From Triticum aestivum (taxonomy: Eukaryota; Streptophyta; Magnoliopsida; Poales; Poaceae), in NCBI RefSeq assembly GCF_018294505.1, contig NC_057797.1:123757116-123821115 (forward strand): a stretch of DNA of 64,000 bases, written 5' to 3'. Below, piece by piece: positions 1-9,753 of the stretch (position 1 is its first letter; each line of letters begins with the position of its first letter). A model generated the notes under the pieces. That model saw nothing but the letters and a program-made list of their open reading frames with translations. It did no database searches and was not told the DNA's origin. The position numbers were made by a program, and so were the translations under genes.

Positions 1-633
1 ACCAGACCTGACGTGTGTCTTGCTATAAGTCTAGTAGGGAGGTACCAAAGTAATCCAGGAGTGGATCACTGGACAGCGGTCAAGAACATCCTGAAATACT
101 TGAAAAGAACTAAGGATATGTTTCTCATATATGGAGGTGACAAAGAGCTCATCATAAATGGTTACGTTGATGCAAGCTTTGACACTGATCCGGACGATTC
201 TAAATCGCAAACCGGATACATGTTTACATTAAACGGTGGAGCTGTCAGTTGGTGCAGTTCTAAATAGAGCATTGTGGCGGGATCTACATGTGAAGCGGAG
301 TACATAGCAGCTTCGAAAGCAGCAAACGAAGGAGTCTGGATGAAGGAGTTCATATCCGATCTAGGTGTCATACCTAGTGCATCGGGTCCAATGAAAATCT
401 TTTGTGACAATATTGGTGCAATTGCCTTGGCAAAGGAATCCAGATTTCACAAGAGAACCAAGCACATCAAGAGACGCTTCAATTCCATCCGGGATCTAGT
501 CCAGGTGGGAGACATAGAGATTTGCAAGATACATACGGATCTGAATGTTGCAGACCCGTTGACTAAGCCTCTTCCACGAGCAAAACATGATCATCACCAA
601 AGCTCCATGGGTGTTAGAATCATTACTGTGTAA
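1..633 (+). pseudogene. Angela-type Copia polyprotein, 3' end (RT tail and RNase H)
   Basis: This is the C-terminal end of a Ty1/Copia polyprotein, cut by the window start. The frame runs from base 13 to 633 and is broken once, by TAG at 265-267, between the residues SSK and SIVAGS. The residue expected there in Copia RNase H is Gln, so a C-to-T change is likely. RNase H hallmarks are visible: DASFDTD near residue 54, CEAEY just after the stop, and CDNIGA followed by the H-x-R-x-KHI stretch. The polyprotein ends at 631-633, 33 bases before the 3' LTR. RNase H degrades the RNA of the RNA/DNA hybrid during reverse transcription in the virus-like particle. The copy is dead because of the stop. 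The assignment to the Angela/BARE-1/WIS group comes from the adjacent LTR. Confidence 0.9.
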
Positions 634-655
634 TCTAGATTATTGACTCTAGTGC

Positions 656-666
656 AAGTGGGAGAC
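656..666 (+). other. Polypurine tract of the Angela-type element
   Basis: AAGTGGGAGAC lies directly against the LTR start and primes plus-strand DNA synthesis. Position and sequence match the polypurine tract expected next to an Angela/BARE-1 3' LTR. Confidence 0.85.
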
Positions 667-2402
667 TGAAGGAAATATGCCCTAGAGGCAATAATAATGT
701 TATTATTTTATTTCCTTATATCATGATAAATGTTTATTATTCATGCTAGAATTGTATTATCCGGAAACATAATACTTGTGTGAATACATAGACAAACTAA
801 GCGTCACTAGTATGCCTCTACTTGACTAGCTTGTTAATCAAAGATGGTTATGTTTCCTAACCATAGACATGTGTTGTCATTTGATTAACGGGATCACATT
901 ATTAGGAGAATGATGTGATTGACATGACCCATTCCATTAGCTTAGCACCCGATCGTTTAGTATGTTGCTATTGCTTTCTTCATGACTTATACATGTTCCT
1001 ATGACTATGAGATTATGCAACTACCGTTTGCCGGAGGAACACTTTGTGTGCTACCAAACGTCACAACGTAACTGGGTGATTATAAAGGAGCTCTACAGGT
1101 GTCTCCAAAGGTAAATGTTGGGTTGGCATATTTCGAGATTAGGATTTGTCACTCCGATTGTCAGAGAGGTATCTCTGGGCCCTCTCGGTAATGCACATCA
1201 CATAAGCCTTGCAAGCATTGCAACTCATGAGTTAGTTGCGAGATGATGTATTACGAAATGAGTAAAGAGACTTGCCGGTAACGAGATTGAACTAGGTATT
1301 GAGATACCGACGATCAAATCTCGGGCAAGTAACATACCGATGACAAAGGGAACAATGTATGTTGTTATGCGGTCTGATCGATAAAGATCTTCGTAGAATA
1401 TGTGGGAGCCAATATGAGCATCTAGGTTTCGCTATAGGTTATTGACCGGAGACATGTCTCGGTCATGTCTACATTGTTCTCGAACCCATAGGGTCCGCAC
1501 ACTTAAGGTTTCGATGATAGTTATATTATGAGTTTATGAGTTTTGATGTACCGAAGTTAGTTCGGAGTCCCGGATGTGATCACGGACATGACGAGGAGTC
1601 TCGAAATGGTCGAGACATAAAGATTGATATATTGGACGGCTATATTCGGACACGGGAAGTGTTCCGGATGATTTCAGAGAAAATCGGAGTGCCAGAGGGT
1701 TACCGGAACCCCCCCGGGAGAAGTAATGGGCCTTAGGGGCCCTAGTGGAGAGAGAGAGGGGCAGCTAGGATGGGCCGCACACCCCCTCCCCCTCTGGTCT
1801 GAATTGGACTAGGAGAGGGGGGGCGGCGCCCCCCTTTCCTTCTCCCTCTCCCCCTTCCTTTCCAGCTCCTAGTAGGAGTAGGAAAGAGGGGAGTCCTACT
1901 CCTACTAGGAGGAGGACTCCTCCTCCTTGGCGCGCCCTAGGGCCGGCCGGCCTCCTCCACTTGCTCCTTTATATACGGGGGCAGGGGCACCCCTAGACAC
2001 ACAAGTTGATCCACGTGATCGTTTTCTTAGCCGTGTGCGGTGCCCCCTTCCACCATACTCCTCGATAATATTGTAGCAGTGCTTAGGCGAAGCCCTGCGA
2101 CGGTAGAACATCAAGATCGTCACCACGCCGTCGTGCTGACGGAACTCTTCCCCGACACTTTGCTGGATCGGAGTCCGGGGATCGTCATCGAGCTGAACGT
2201 GTGCTAAAACTCGGAGGTGCCGTAGTTTCGGTGCTTGATCGGTCGGGCCGTGAAGACGTACGACTACATCAACCGCGTTGTCATAACGCTTCCGCTGTCG
2301 GTCTACGAGGGTACGTAGATCACACTCTCCCTCTCGTTGCTATGCATCACCATGATTTTGCGTGTGCGTAGGAAATTTTTTGAAATTACTATGTTCCCAA
2401 CA
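667..2402 (+). repeat. 3' LTR of Angela/BARE-1/WIS-type Copia element
   Basis: The LTR is 1,736 bp, which is normal for this group. It starts TGAAGGAAATATGCCCTAGA and ends with TATGTTCCCAACA, so it has TG...CA ends. The region at about 1700-1990 is GC-rich and homopolymeric, and a TATA box follows. The base run after the end is CTCTT (2403-2407), the likely right target duplication. The left copy is outside the window, so this cannot be confirmed. Short ORFs inside, such as 1536-1736, have no support. Confidence 0.93.
1968..1975 (+). promoter_or_regulatory. TATA box in Angela-type LTR
   Basis: TTTATATA sits in the GC-rich part of the LTR, about 430 bp before its end, where U3 passes into R. 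In the 5' LTR this would drive the genomic RNA. In this 3' copy it points out into the flanking DNA. Confidence 0.6.
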
Positions 2403-3424
2403 CTCTTATCCCTCCCGTGGTGTCGTCCCCCTACTACTGGTGCGCCGCCGCGCCCTGGCTCCCCTGCGGTGGCTCCTCTGCCGCCCGCGGGCCCGCTCAT
2501 AGCTGGACCCGCGCTCCACCTCTCCCACGCCGGCCAACCACAGCGGCCGCCCTGGCCACTGGCCTCGCCGCGCCCATGGCGGGCGGCCCCCCTGGCGACC
2601 TAGATGTGGGCTGGCGCTCGTCGCCCGCACTGCCCGATCCGTTATGGCCCCCTGGCCCAATGACATGTGGGGGCCTAGCCCCAGAACGTTTAATAATAAT
2701 AATAATAAAGAATTTTAAAAATAATTAATTAATTAATTAATAAATTAACTTAATTAATTTTGATTAATTAAACTAAACAACAAACAACTAATTAATCATG
2801 TTTAGTTAGTCTAGTCAATGACGAACGAGACCCACACGTCAGTTTGACCAGCCAACACCCCTGTTGACTGCTGAAGTCATGTTGACGTCAGCATGCACTG
2901 TTCTGGATAATGTTGAATTAAATTAATTTGATAAATCCTAAAAATGATTTAAATCTTTTAAAAATAATATAAAATAAACCATAGCTCGGATGGAAAAACT
3001 TTGTACATGAAAGTTGCTCAGAACAACGAGACGAATCCGGACACGCAACCCGTTCGTCCGCCACACATCCCTAGCATAGAAAACACACAACTTTCCCCCT
3101 CCGGTTCATCTGTCCGAAAATGCGAAACACCAGGGATATTTTCCCGGATGTTTCCCCCCTTCACCGGTATCACCTCATACTGCGTTAGGGCACACCTAAC
3201 ACCGCTACTTGTCATGTCATGCATTGTTATGCATCTGCTTGCACTGTATTCAATGTTTCTTCCCCCTCTTCTCTCCGGTAGACTACGAGACTGACGCCGC
3301 TACTGGTGCCCCGATCGACTACACTGTTGACGACCCCTATTTGCCAGAGCAACCAGGCAAGCCCCCCCTTGATCACCATATATCGCCTATTCTACTCTCT
3401 ACTGCTTGCATTATAGTAGAGTAG
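2403..3424. mobile_element. Older repeat X, left part (unclassified LTR-type DNA)
   Basis: No convincing coding sequence is present. 2403-2670 is very GC-rich and gives overlapping spurious ORFs in both strands. 2689-3000 is AT-rich. 3000-3420 reads like the transcribed part of a long grass retrotransposon LTR. The sequence appears to resume at about 5015, after repeat U. I could not name the family from memory with confidence. Confidence 0.45.
2689..2770. repeat. AT-rich simple-sequence tract
   Basis: A run of TAA trinucleotides (2690-2707) is followed by repeated AATTAATT motifs to about 2770. It is a low-complexity tract inside repeat X. Confidence 0.8.
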
Positions 3425-5014
3425 TCCTACCTCTTGAGCACCGCATTGGTTTTCCCTTGAAGAGGAAAGGGTGATGCAACAAAGTAGCGTAAGTATTTCC
3501 CTCAGTTTTTGAGAACCAAGGTATCAATCCAGTAGGAGGCTACGTGCGAGTCCCTCACACCTACACAAAACAAATAAATCCTCGCAACCAATGCGATAAG
3601 GGGTTGTCAATCCCTACACGGTCATTTACGAGAGTGAGATCTGATAGATACGATAAGATAATATTTTTGGTATTTTTATGATAAATATGCAAAGTAAAAT
3701 AAAAGCAAAGTAAAAAAGCAAAGGAAATAACTAAGTGTTGGAAGATTAATATGATGAAGATAGACCCGGGGGCCATAGGTTTCACTAGTGGCTTCTCTCA
3801 AGAGCATAAGTATTTTACGATGGGTGAAAAAATTATTGTTGAGCAATTGACAGAATTGAGCATAGTTATGAGAATATCCAGGTATGATCATGTATATAGG
3901 CATCACGTCAAAGACAAGTAGACCGACTCCTGCCTGCATCTACTATTATTACTCCACACATCGACCGCTATCCAGCATGCATCTAGAGTATTAAGCTCAA
4001 GAGAACGAAGTAACACTTTAAGCAAGATGACATGATGTAGAGGGATAAATTCATGCAATATGATAAAAACCCCATCTTGTTATCCTCGATGGCAACAATA
4101 CAATACGTGGCTTGCTGCCCCTACTGTCACTGGGAAAGGACACCGCAAAATTGAACCCAAAGCTAAGCACTTCTCCCATTGCAAGAAAGATCAATCTAGT
4201 AGGCCAAACCAAATTGATAATTCGAAGAGACTTGCAAAGATAACCAATCATACATAATAGAATTCAAAGAAGATTCAAATATTGTTCATAGATAAACTTG
4301 ATCATAAACCCACAATTCATCGGTCTCAACAAACACACCGCAAAAGAAGATTACATCGAATAGATCTCCATAAGAGAGGGGGAGAACTTTGTACTGAGAT
4401 TCAAAAAGAGAGAAGAAGCCATCTAGCTAATAACTATGGACCCAAAGCTCTAAGGTAAACTACTCACACTTCATCGGAGAGGCTATGGTGTTGATGTAGA
4501 AGCCCTCCGTGATCAATGCCCCCTCCGGCGGAGCTCCGGGACAGGCCCCAAGATGGGATATCATGGATACAGAAAGTTACGACGGTGGAATTAGGGTTTT
4601 GGCTCCATATTTGATCGTTTGGGGGTACGTAGGTATATATAAGAGGAAGGACTACGTCGGTGGAGCAACAGGGGGCCCACAAGGGTGGAGGGCGCGCCTA
4701 GGGGGGGGTAGGGGCGCGCCCCCTACCTTGTGGCTTCCCTGTTGGTTGCTTGACGTAGGATCCAAGTCTCCTGGATCTTGTTCGTTCCAAAAATCACGTT
4801 CCCGAAGGTTTCATTCCGTTTGGACTCCGTTTGATATTGCTTTTCTTCGAAACCCTAAAATAGGCAAAAACATCAATTCGGGGCTGGGCCTCCGGTTAAT
4901 AGGTTAGTCCCAAATATAATATAAAAGTGAATAATAAAGCCCAATAATGTCCAAAACAGAAGATAATATAGCATGGAGCAATAAAAAATTACAGATATGT
5001 TGGAGACGTATCAT
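3425..5014. mobile_element. Unclassified ~1.6-kb repeat U inserted in X
   Basis: This stretch separates two parts of X. GTAG occurs at 3421-3424 and again at 5015-5018, and removing the segment joins the flanks without a gap. Read on the minus strand it begins TGATACGTCTCCAAC, a block very common in Triticeae DNA, and contains a GC-rich patch (4690-4730). It has no coding potential, no obvious terminal inverted repeats and no convincing 5-bp duplication. It could be a non-autonomous LTR-derived element or a fragment of one. Exact ends are uncertain by a few bases. Confidence 0.45.
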
Positions 5015-6231
5015 GTAGCATGTTACTGCTTTCCGTTAATCCTATCCTGATGCATAACCTGTCTTTGCTACTACTGACGTTACCTTTATCTGCAATCCTA
5101 AATACTTAGTATAGGATGCTAGTATTTCATTAGTGGCCCTACGTTTTGTCCGTCTGCCATGCTATACTATCGGGTCGTGATCACTCGGGAGGTGATCATA
5201 GGTATATACATACATACTTACTTACTATATAGGTGGTGACTAAAGTCAGGTCGGCTCATAGAGTACCCGCAAGTGATTCCTATGTGGGAGCTGAAGGGGC
5301 AGGTGGTTCCATCCAGGTAGTGGTGGGCCTGGGTTCCCGACGGCCCCCGACTGTTATTTTGTGGCGGAGCGACATGGCAGGTTGAGACCACCTAGGAGAG
5401 AGGTGGGCCTGGCCCTGGTCGGTGTTCGCGGTTACTTCAAAATAACTCTCTTAACAAGATCTTGGTATTTGATCTGAGTCTGGCCATTGGCCTATACGCA
5501 CTAACCAACTACGCGAGAACAGTTATGGGCACTCGACGTCGTGGTATCAGCCGAATCGTTCGTGACGTCAGTGACTGAGCAGCGCGCACCGGGTTGGACC
5601 GTGTAACGCAACTTCCTTTGTAATGGAGGTTGCTAGGTCTGCTCACCGGCCACGTACGCAACGTGTAGGTGTGCAATGGGCGATGGGCCCAAACTCCTGC
5701 ACGCATAGGATTTAGACCGGCGTGCTGACCTCTCTATTGTGCCTAGGTAGGGCTACGACGTGTTGATCTTTCGAGGCCGGACATGACCCAGAAAAGTGTG
5801 TCCGGCCAAATGAGATCGAGCGTGTTGGGAAATGTGGTGCACCCCTGCAGGGAAGTTGATCTATTCGAATAGCTGTGTTCCTCGGTAAAAGGACGACTCG
5901 GAGTTGTACCTTGACCTTATGACAACTAGAACCGGATACTTAATAAAACACACCCTTCCAAGTGCCAGATACAACCGGTGATCGCTCTCTCACAGGGCGA
6001 CGAGGGGAGGATCACTGGGTAGGGTTATGCTACGCGATGTTACTTTGTGAACTTATCATCTACTCTCTCCTACTGCTTCAAGATGGAGGCTTCCAGAAGT
6101 GTAGTCTTCGATAGGACTAGCTATCCCCCTCTTATTCTGGCATTCTGCAGTTCAACCCACATATGCTACCCTTTTCCATTTGATACCAATGCATACATAT
6201 GTAGTGTAGCTCCTTACTTGCGAGTACTTCG
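5015..6231. mobile_element. Older repeat X, right part
   Basis: Non-coding and moderately GC-rich, this continues the DNA that ends at 3424. It ends abruptly at the CTTCG (6227-6231) that precedes element A. The remainder of X should lie beyond base 64000. I see no gene or RNA in it. Confidence 0.45.
6227..6231. other. Left target-site duplication of element A
   Basis: CTTCG abuts the LTR end. The right copy would start at 64000, where the single available base, C, agrees. Confidence 0.7.
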
Positions 6232-6766
6232 TGTCGTGGAATTGTCACGACAGATGACCTAGCAAAAGGACTTAGTCGTAGGGCCATCGCAACTAGGAAG
6301 CTTAAAGGGGTTAATCGGGACAAAGGACACGAGAGGTTTTATACTAGTTCGGCCCCTTACGATGAAGGTAAAAGCCTACATCTAGTTGTGTTGGTATTGC
6401 TGGGGTTTCGTTTACCAAGAGGCTAGTTCGTCAGCTTGGTTATCGATCTCTTGTTTCTTGCCCTAAGCCGCCACCGGGTTGTCCCCTTATATACACGGGT
6501 TAACGCCTGGTGGCCTACAGAGTCCCGGCCGGCTCATAAATCGTGTCCGTCTCGGTGACTTCTTTTACATGCCTTTCTTTACAAGTCTTTCCTTACATAC
6601 GGCGGTTTACAATATTGGGACTTAAGCCGCCTCTAGGCCGTTAGGACTTCTATAAGACTTGATAAACTATCGTCTTGAATGTTTACTGGGCTTCCTTTGT
6701 AACCCGCCATTGGGGCTGACCCGGCCCCTCCTGGGCGGGTCATAACTGATAGTTATATCCCCAACA
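6232..6766 (-). repeat. 3' LTR of element A
   Basis: On the minus strand it begins TGTTGGGGATATAAC and ends CAATTCCACGACA. It is the same length as its partner at 63465-63999. The plus strand shows TTATATACACGG near 6486, a TATA-like block in reverse sense. Hand alignment with the partner gives 27 substitutions and no gap. Confidence 0.93.
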
Positions 6767-6777
6767 TTAGGCCCCAG
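6767..6777 (-). other. Polypurine tract of element A
   Basis: Read on the minus strand this is CTGGGGCCTAA directly before the LTR. The same motif precedes the 3' LTR of B, and a shorter form precedes that of D. Confidence 0.7.
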
Positions 6778-7021
6778 GTTGACTTTGAACTTTGTTCTTT
6801 GTCAATCTTCAACACTTAGACAAGATCCATCTTTTTATCCTCGCAGAATTTTTTGTAACCGCCATGACGTCATCTCTTGAAAACACAAAAAACTTTTATG
6901 ATGTCATCCCTCAACGGATCTTCATCTTTAATGCCTCTCGAGAATCGAGGCATCCGCTTAGTTGGATAATCATTATTTGGGTCTTCCTTGATTTTTGTGC
7001 CCGCCTGTTCACCTTTTCCCT

Positions 7022-7029
7022 TATAAATA
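7022..7029 (+). promoter_or_regulatory. TATA box of the antisense gene in element A
   Basis: TATAAATA lies about 700 bp upstream of the antisense start codon at 7727. It is followed by a CT-rich leader typical of plant 5' UTRs. A splice-acceptor-like CTTTCTTTCAG at 7700-7710 suggests a 5' UTR intron. Element B has the same TATAAATA at the equivalent place. Confidence 0.6.
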
Positions 7030-7726
7030 GGCACGCCCCGGCCTTTTCTCATTCTTCTCTCTTCTTCATCTCCTTCCTCTCGCAACCCTCCTGTCGCTCG
7101 AGCTCCACCGCCGCTGCAGCGCTCATCGTCGTCCTCAAGCTCGGCCGCTGCATCACCCCGACACTGTCCAGAGAACGGCGGTGATTCTCCGCAGCAACTC
7201 GGAGTAACCATAGGCTCTCACCTTCTCACCCCCATAGATCTGCATTAGGGTTCAGGAGGTTTCCTTCTTGTGTTCTTCGCTGTTCGTCGTAGATTTGTTG
7301 CAACTTCTCTTACCACACCCTCTTTTGATCTAAAAGTAGTGAATAACTTAAGCGGTAGCTGTTTCTCATCCATTTTAGATGTTAGTAGATCCCTTTCCTT
7401 TGCACAGATATCTTCTTAGAGCTGATGAACTCATATGGGCTAAATTTTTAGGTCTAGGAAGTTTCTTATTTTGAACGGCCATTTGATCCATAGTAATATC
7501 CAGAAGTTAAGAAACTTGTTTGTCTCCATACTTAATCAATTCTATCGCAGGTATTTCTCAAATGTCTATAGTCATGGCGGCTTACTGTGCCGGCTTACTT
7601 TTCCTTATATGACATTAGCCCTTAATTAAGCCGCCATTACTCCCATGTATCATCATCATTTACTTTTACCATTATCATTCAATTGAACTGGCATGTTGCC
7701 TTTCTTTCAGCTCGTTTTTGAACATC

Positions 7727-8467
7727 ATGTCGTCCAAAGCGCCGACCGTCTGCAACTGGGTTCCCTCAACCGTAAATGAGGAACGCTTGAAGGAGTTCTT
7801 CTCGATGGGATTTTTGCCAGGAAAAAACGTCATGTCTTATCATGCACCTGACCTGAACAAAGAACGGCCCAATCCAAGAGATGGTGAAGTCATTGTTTTT
7901 ACTGACCACATGAACCGTGGCTTTTCACCGCCCGGCTCAAAGTTCTTTAGAGATGTCCTCCATTTTTTCAAACTCCATCCTCAAGACCTCGGGCCTAATT
8001 CCATATCCAATATCTGCAGCTTCCAAGTTCTCTGCGAGGTGTACCTTCAAGAAGCACCGACTGTAGAACTCTTTAGGGGGTATTTTTATCTGAACTGTCA
8101 GAATGAGTGCACCAATTGCCCTAGCCTGGAACTTGGAGGTATCTCAATTTAGCGTCGACAAGGCACCGTCTTCCCCCTTATAGTCTTGCCAAGTCATCCC
8201 AAGGACTGGTATCTGACTTGGTTTTATTGTCAAGACACTTCACCAGCAAATGAGCATCCACTGCCGGGTTATTGCTCAAAGCGTCTTGACTCCAAATTTG
8301 CACTTCCTGACAAACTCACTGCTGCTGAACGCAAGAAGCTGATACCATCCATCAAAAGGATTAATGCTTTATTGGGAAATGGCTTAACCAGAGTTGACCT
8401 GACCCGTTGCTGGGTTGCATGACGGGTCATCCCTTTAAGCCGTCGATCAAAGTTGATGTACGAGTAT
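7727..8467 (+). pseudogene. Antisense gene of element A, exon 1, first part
   Basis: This encodes the N-terminal domain of the extra protein carried on the strand opposite to gag-pol. The start is the ATG at 7727 (MSSKAP), aligned with the starts in B and D. The block GEVIVF...RGFSPP...LHPQDLGPNSISNICSFQVLCEVYL matches its homologue in B and resembles the 'putative gypsy type transposon' family PF04195 (recalled, not searched). Two in-frame stops break it: TAG at 8150-8152, and TGA at 8420-8422 where B has Trp. Element B then interrupts the exon at 8468. The exon resumes at 21775. The function of the protein is unknown. Confidence 0.8.
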
Positions 8468-8993
8468 TGTTGAGGATATAACCACTAAGGGTAAACCGCC
8501 CAGGAGGGGCTGGTTCACCTTCAGTTATACTGAAGCCCAAGGAAACCCGGAAGATGGCGCTTTACGGATGAAGCTTAGAGGCCCAGAGCCCATAGGCGGT
8601 TTAGGGCCCATGATAGTAAACCACCATGATTGTATAAACTTGCATTGTAAGATAAGAAAGAAGAGACCGAGGCGGACACTTGTATGAGCCAGCCTCGGGA
8701 CTCTGTAGACCGGCCGGGATCCTCCTGAATATATAAAGGGGTGACTCGGCGGCGGTTCAGGGACAGAAAAAACAACAACTCGAAGCCAGACAAAGCGGAT
8801 TCGCTCCCTGGTCTTCGAAACCCCAGCAATACCAATCACAACTAGACGTAGGCTTTTACCTTCATCGAAGGGGCCGAACTAGTATAAACTCTCGTGTCCC
8901 TTTGTCCGGTTTAACCCCTTCAAGCTAACCCGTAGTGATGGCTCCATGACTAAGTCCTTCCATGAGGACATCTGCCGTGACAATTCCACGATA
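8468..8993 (+). repeat. 5' LTR of element B
   Basis: It starts TGTTGAGGATATAACC and ends CCACGATA; the last dinucleotide is TA where the 3' LTR has CA. The 526-bp length equals that of the 3' LTR. A 104-codon open frame on the minus strand here (8525-8839) is present in both LTRs but has no support as a gene. Confidence 0.96.
8730..8737 (+). promoter_or_regulatory. TATA box in 5' LTR of B
   Basis: TATATAAA, about 260 bp before the LTR end, is the probable promoter for the genomic RNA. The same octamer is intact in the 3' LTR at 21511-21518. Confidence 0.75.
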
Positions 8994-8994
8994 G

Positions 8995-9013
8995 TTGGCG
9001 CCCACCGTGGGGC
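8995..9013 (+). other. Primer-binding site of B
   Basis: TTGGCGCCCACCGTGGGGC starts one base after the LTR. TGGCGCC would pair with a tRNA ending GGCGCCA (plant tRNA-Asp has this end), but the following bases do not fit my recollection of tRNA-Asp. The same site occurs in D, and with one change in A. Confidence 0.75.
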
Positions 9014-9711
9014 CATCGCATGATGGTTTTGAGTTCTTGAAGGGCAACTTCAATGGACTGAGGGGATATGCTGTGGGCCGGATGATGAAGAGTCGCCGCG
9101 GCAAGCTCTACATCGACACCGCAGGATGGGGTCCCGAGGCTAATTCAATTGAATACGGGTACCGGGTCCCCTTTGGTGGGATTCATGTCTTCATCGGCAA
9201 GATCGGCGAACCGGCCCCCGAGCCGGACACCTGCACCGACATCATCGAGACGGCTTGACATGCAAGTTCTTCACCGTTTCAGCCTGAGGCCAGGCATGTT
9301 TTCGTGGGTGTCGTCCACGGTTCGGGTTATGAGGAGGAACCAATCTCCGATGGAGAAACCGTAGTCCGCAGTGATGACGAGTCTTCCGGAGAAACCGAAT
9401 CGCTTTACCAGTTGTACGATGGCCGGATTGAGGAAGGATCCGAGGGCAACAGTATTCCGGATTCCCTTGGTCTGCCAAACCGGGCTGCTGTCTTCATGGC
9501 CGGCACACGACCGGCGCCTCATTCATCTACCGCCGCAGCGGTACTCTCTGGTTCAACGACGGCCACGCCAGCAGGTGCAGGAAGCTCGACGCCGCCTCCG
9601 GCCCAAGTCTTGTCTGATTTGTTCGACGCTCTAGCGACATTGATGTCCGCGGAGGTAGACGCAGCAGCCAGGGATCAGCACGATGCGGAGATTCTAAAAG
9701 TGAAAGATTAG
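8995..9711 (+). pseudogene. N-terminal leader region of B gag
   Basis: One reading frame, the same as that of the main gag ORF, stays open from the primer site to 9753 apart from TGA at 9256-9258 and TAG at 9709-9711. It aligns residue by residue with the minus-strand frame of A at 63464-62871, for example GFEFLKGN, GYAVGR, RRGKLYID and SLYQL. The first in-frame ATG pair is at 9082-9087; A lacks it. The part just before 9709 is the beginning of a predicted coiled coil (AEILKVKD then QAKADLAAENARM). These features suggest that gag is longer than the 834-codon ORF downstream. Both stops are probably later lesions. Confidence 0.65.
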
Positions 9712-9753
9712 ATAGCCCAGGCTAAAGCGGACCTGGCAGCAGAGAACGCCAGG

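Noticed and set aside
2303..2728. Several overlapping ORFs on both strands in GC-rich DNA
   Set aside because: High GC removes stops by chance; the frames overlap on both strands and show no recognisable domain.
2403..3421. Possible host gene between Angela and element A
   Set aside because: No frame with consistent exons; the DNA continues past repeat U as LTR-like non-coding sequence.
8525..8839. 104-codon minus-strand ORF in the B LTR, repeated at 21306-21620
   Set aside because: It is the reverse of LTR control sequence, overlaps a second open frame, and is duplicated only because LTRs are duplicated.
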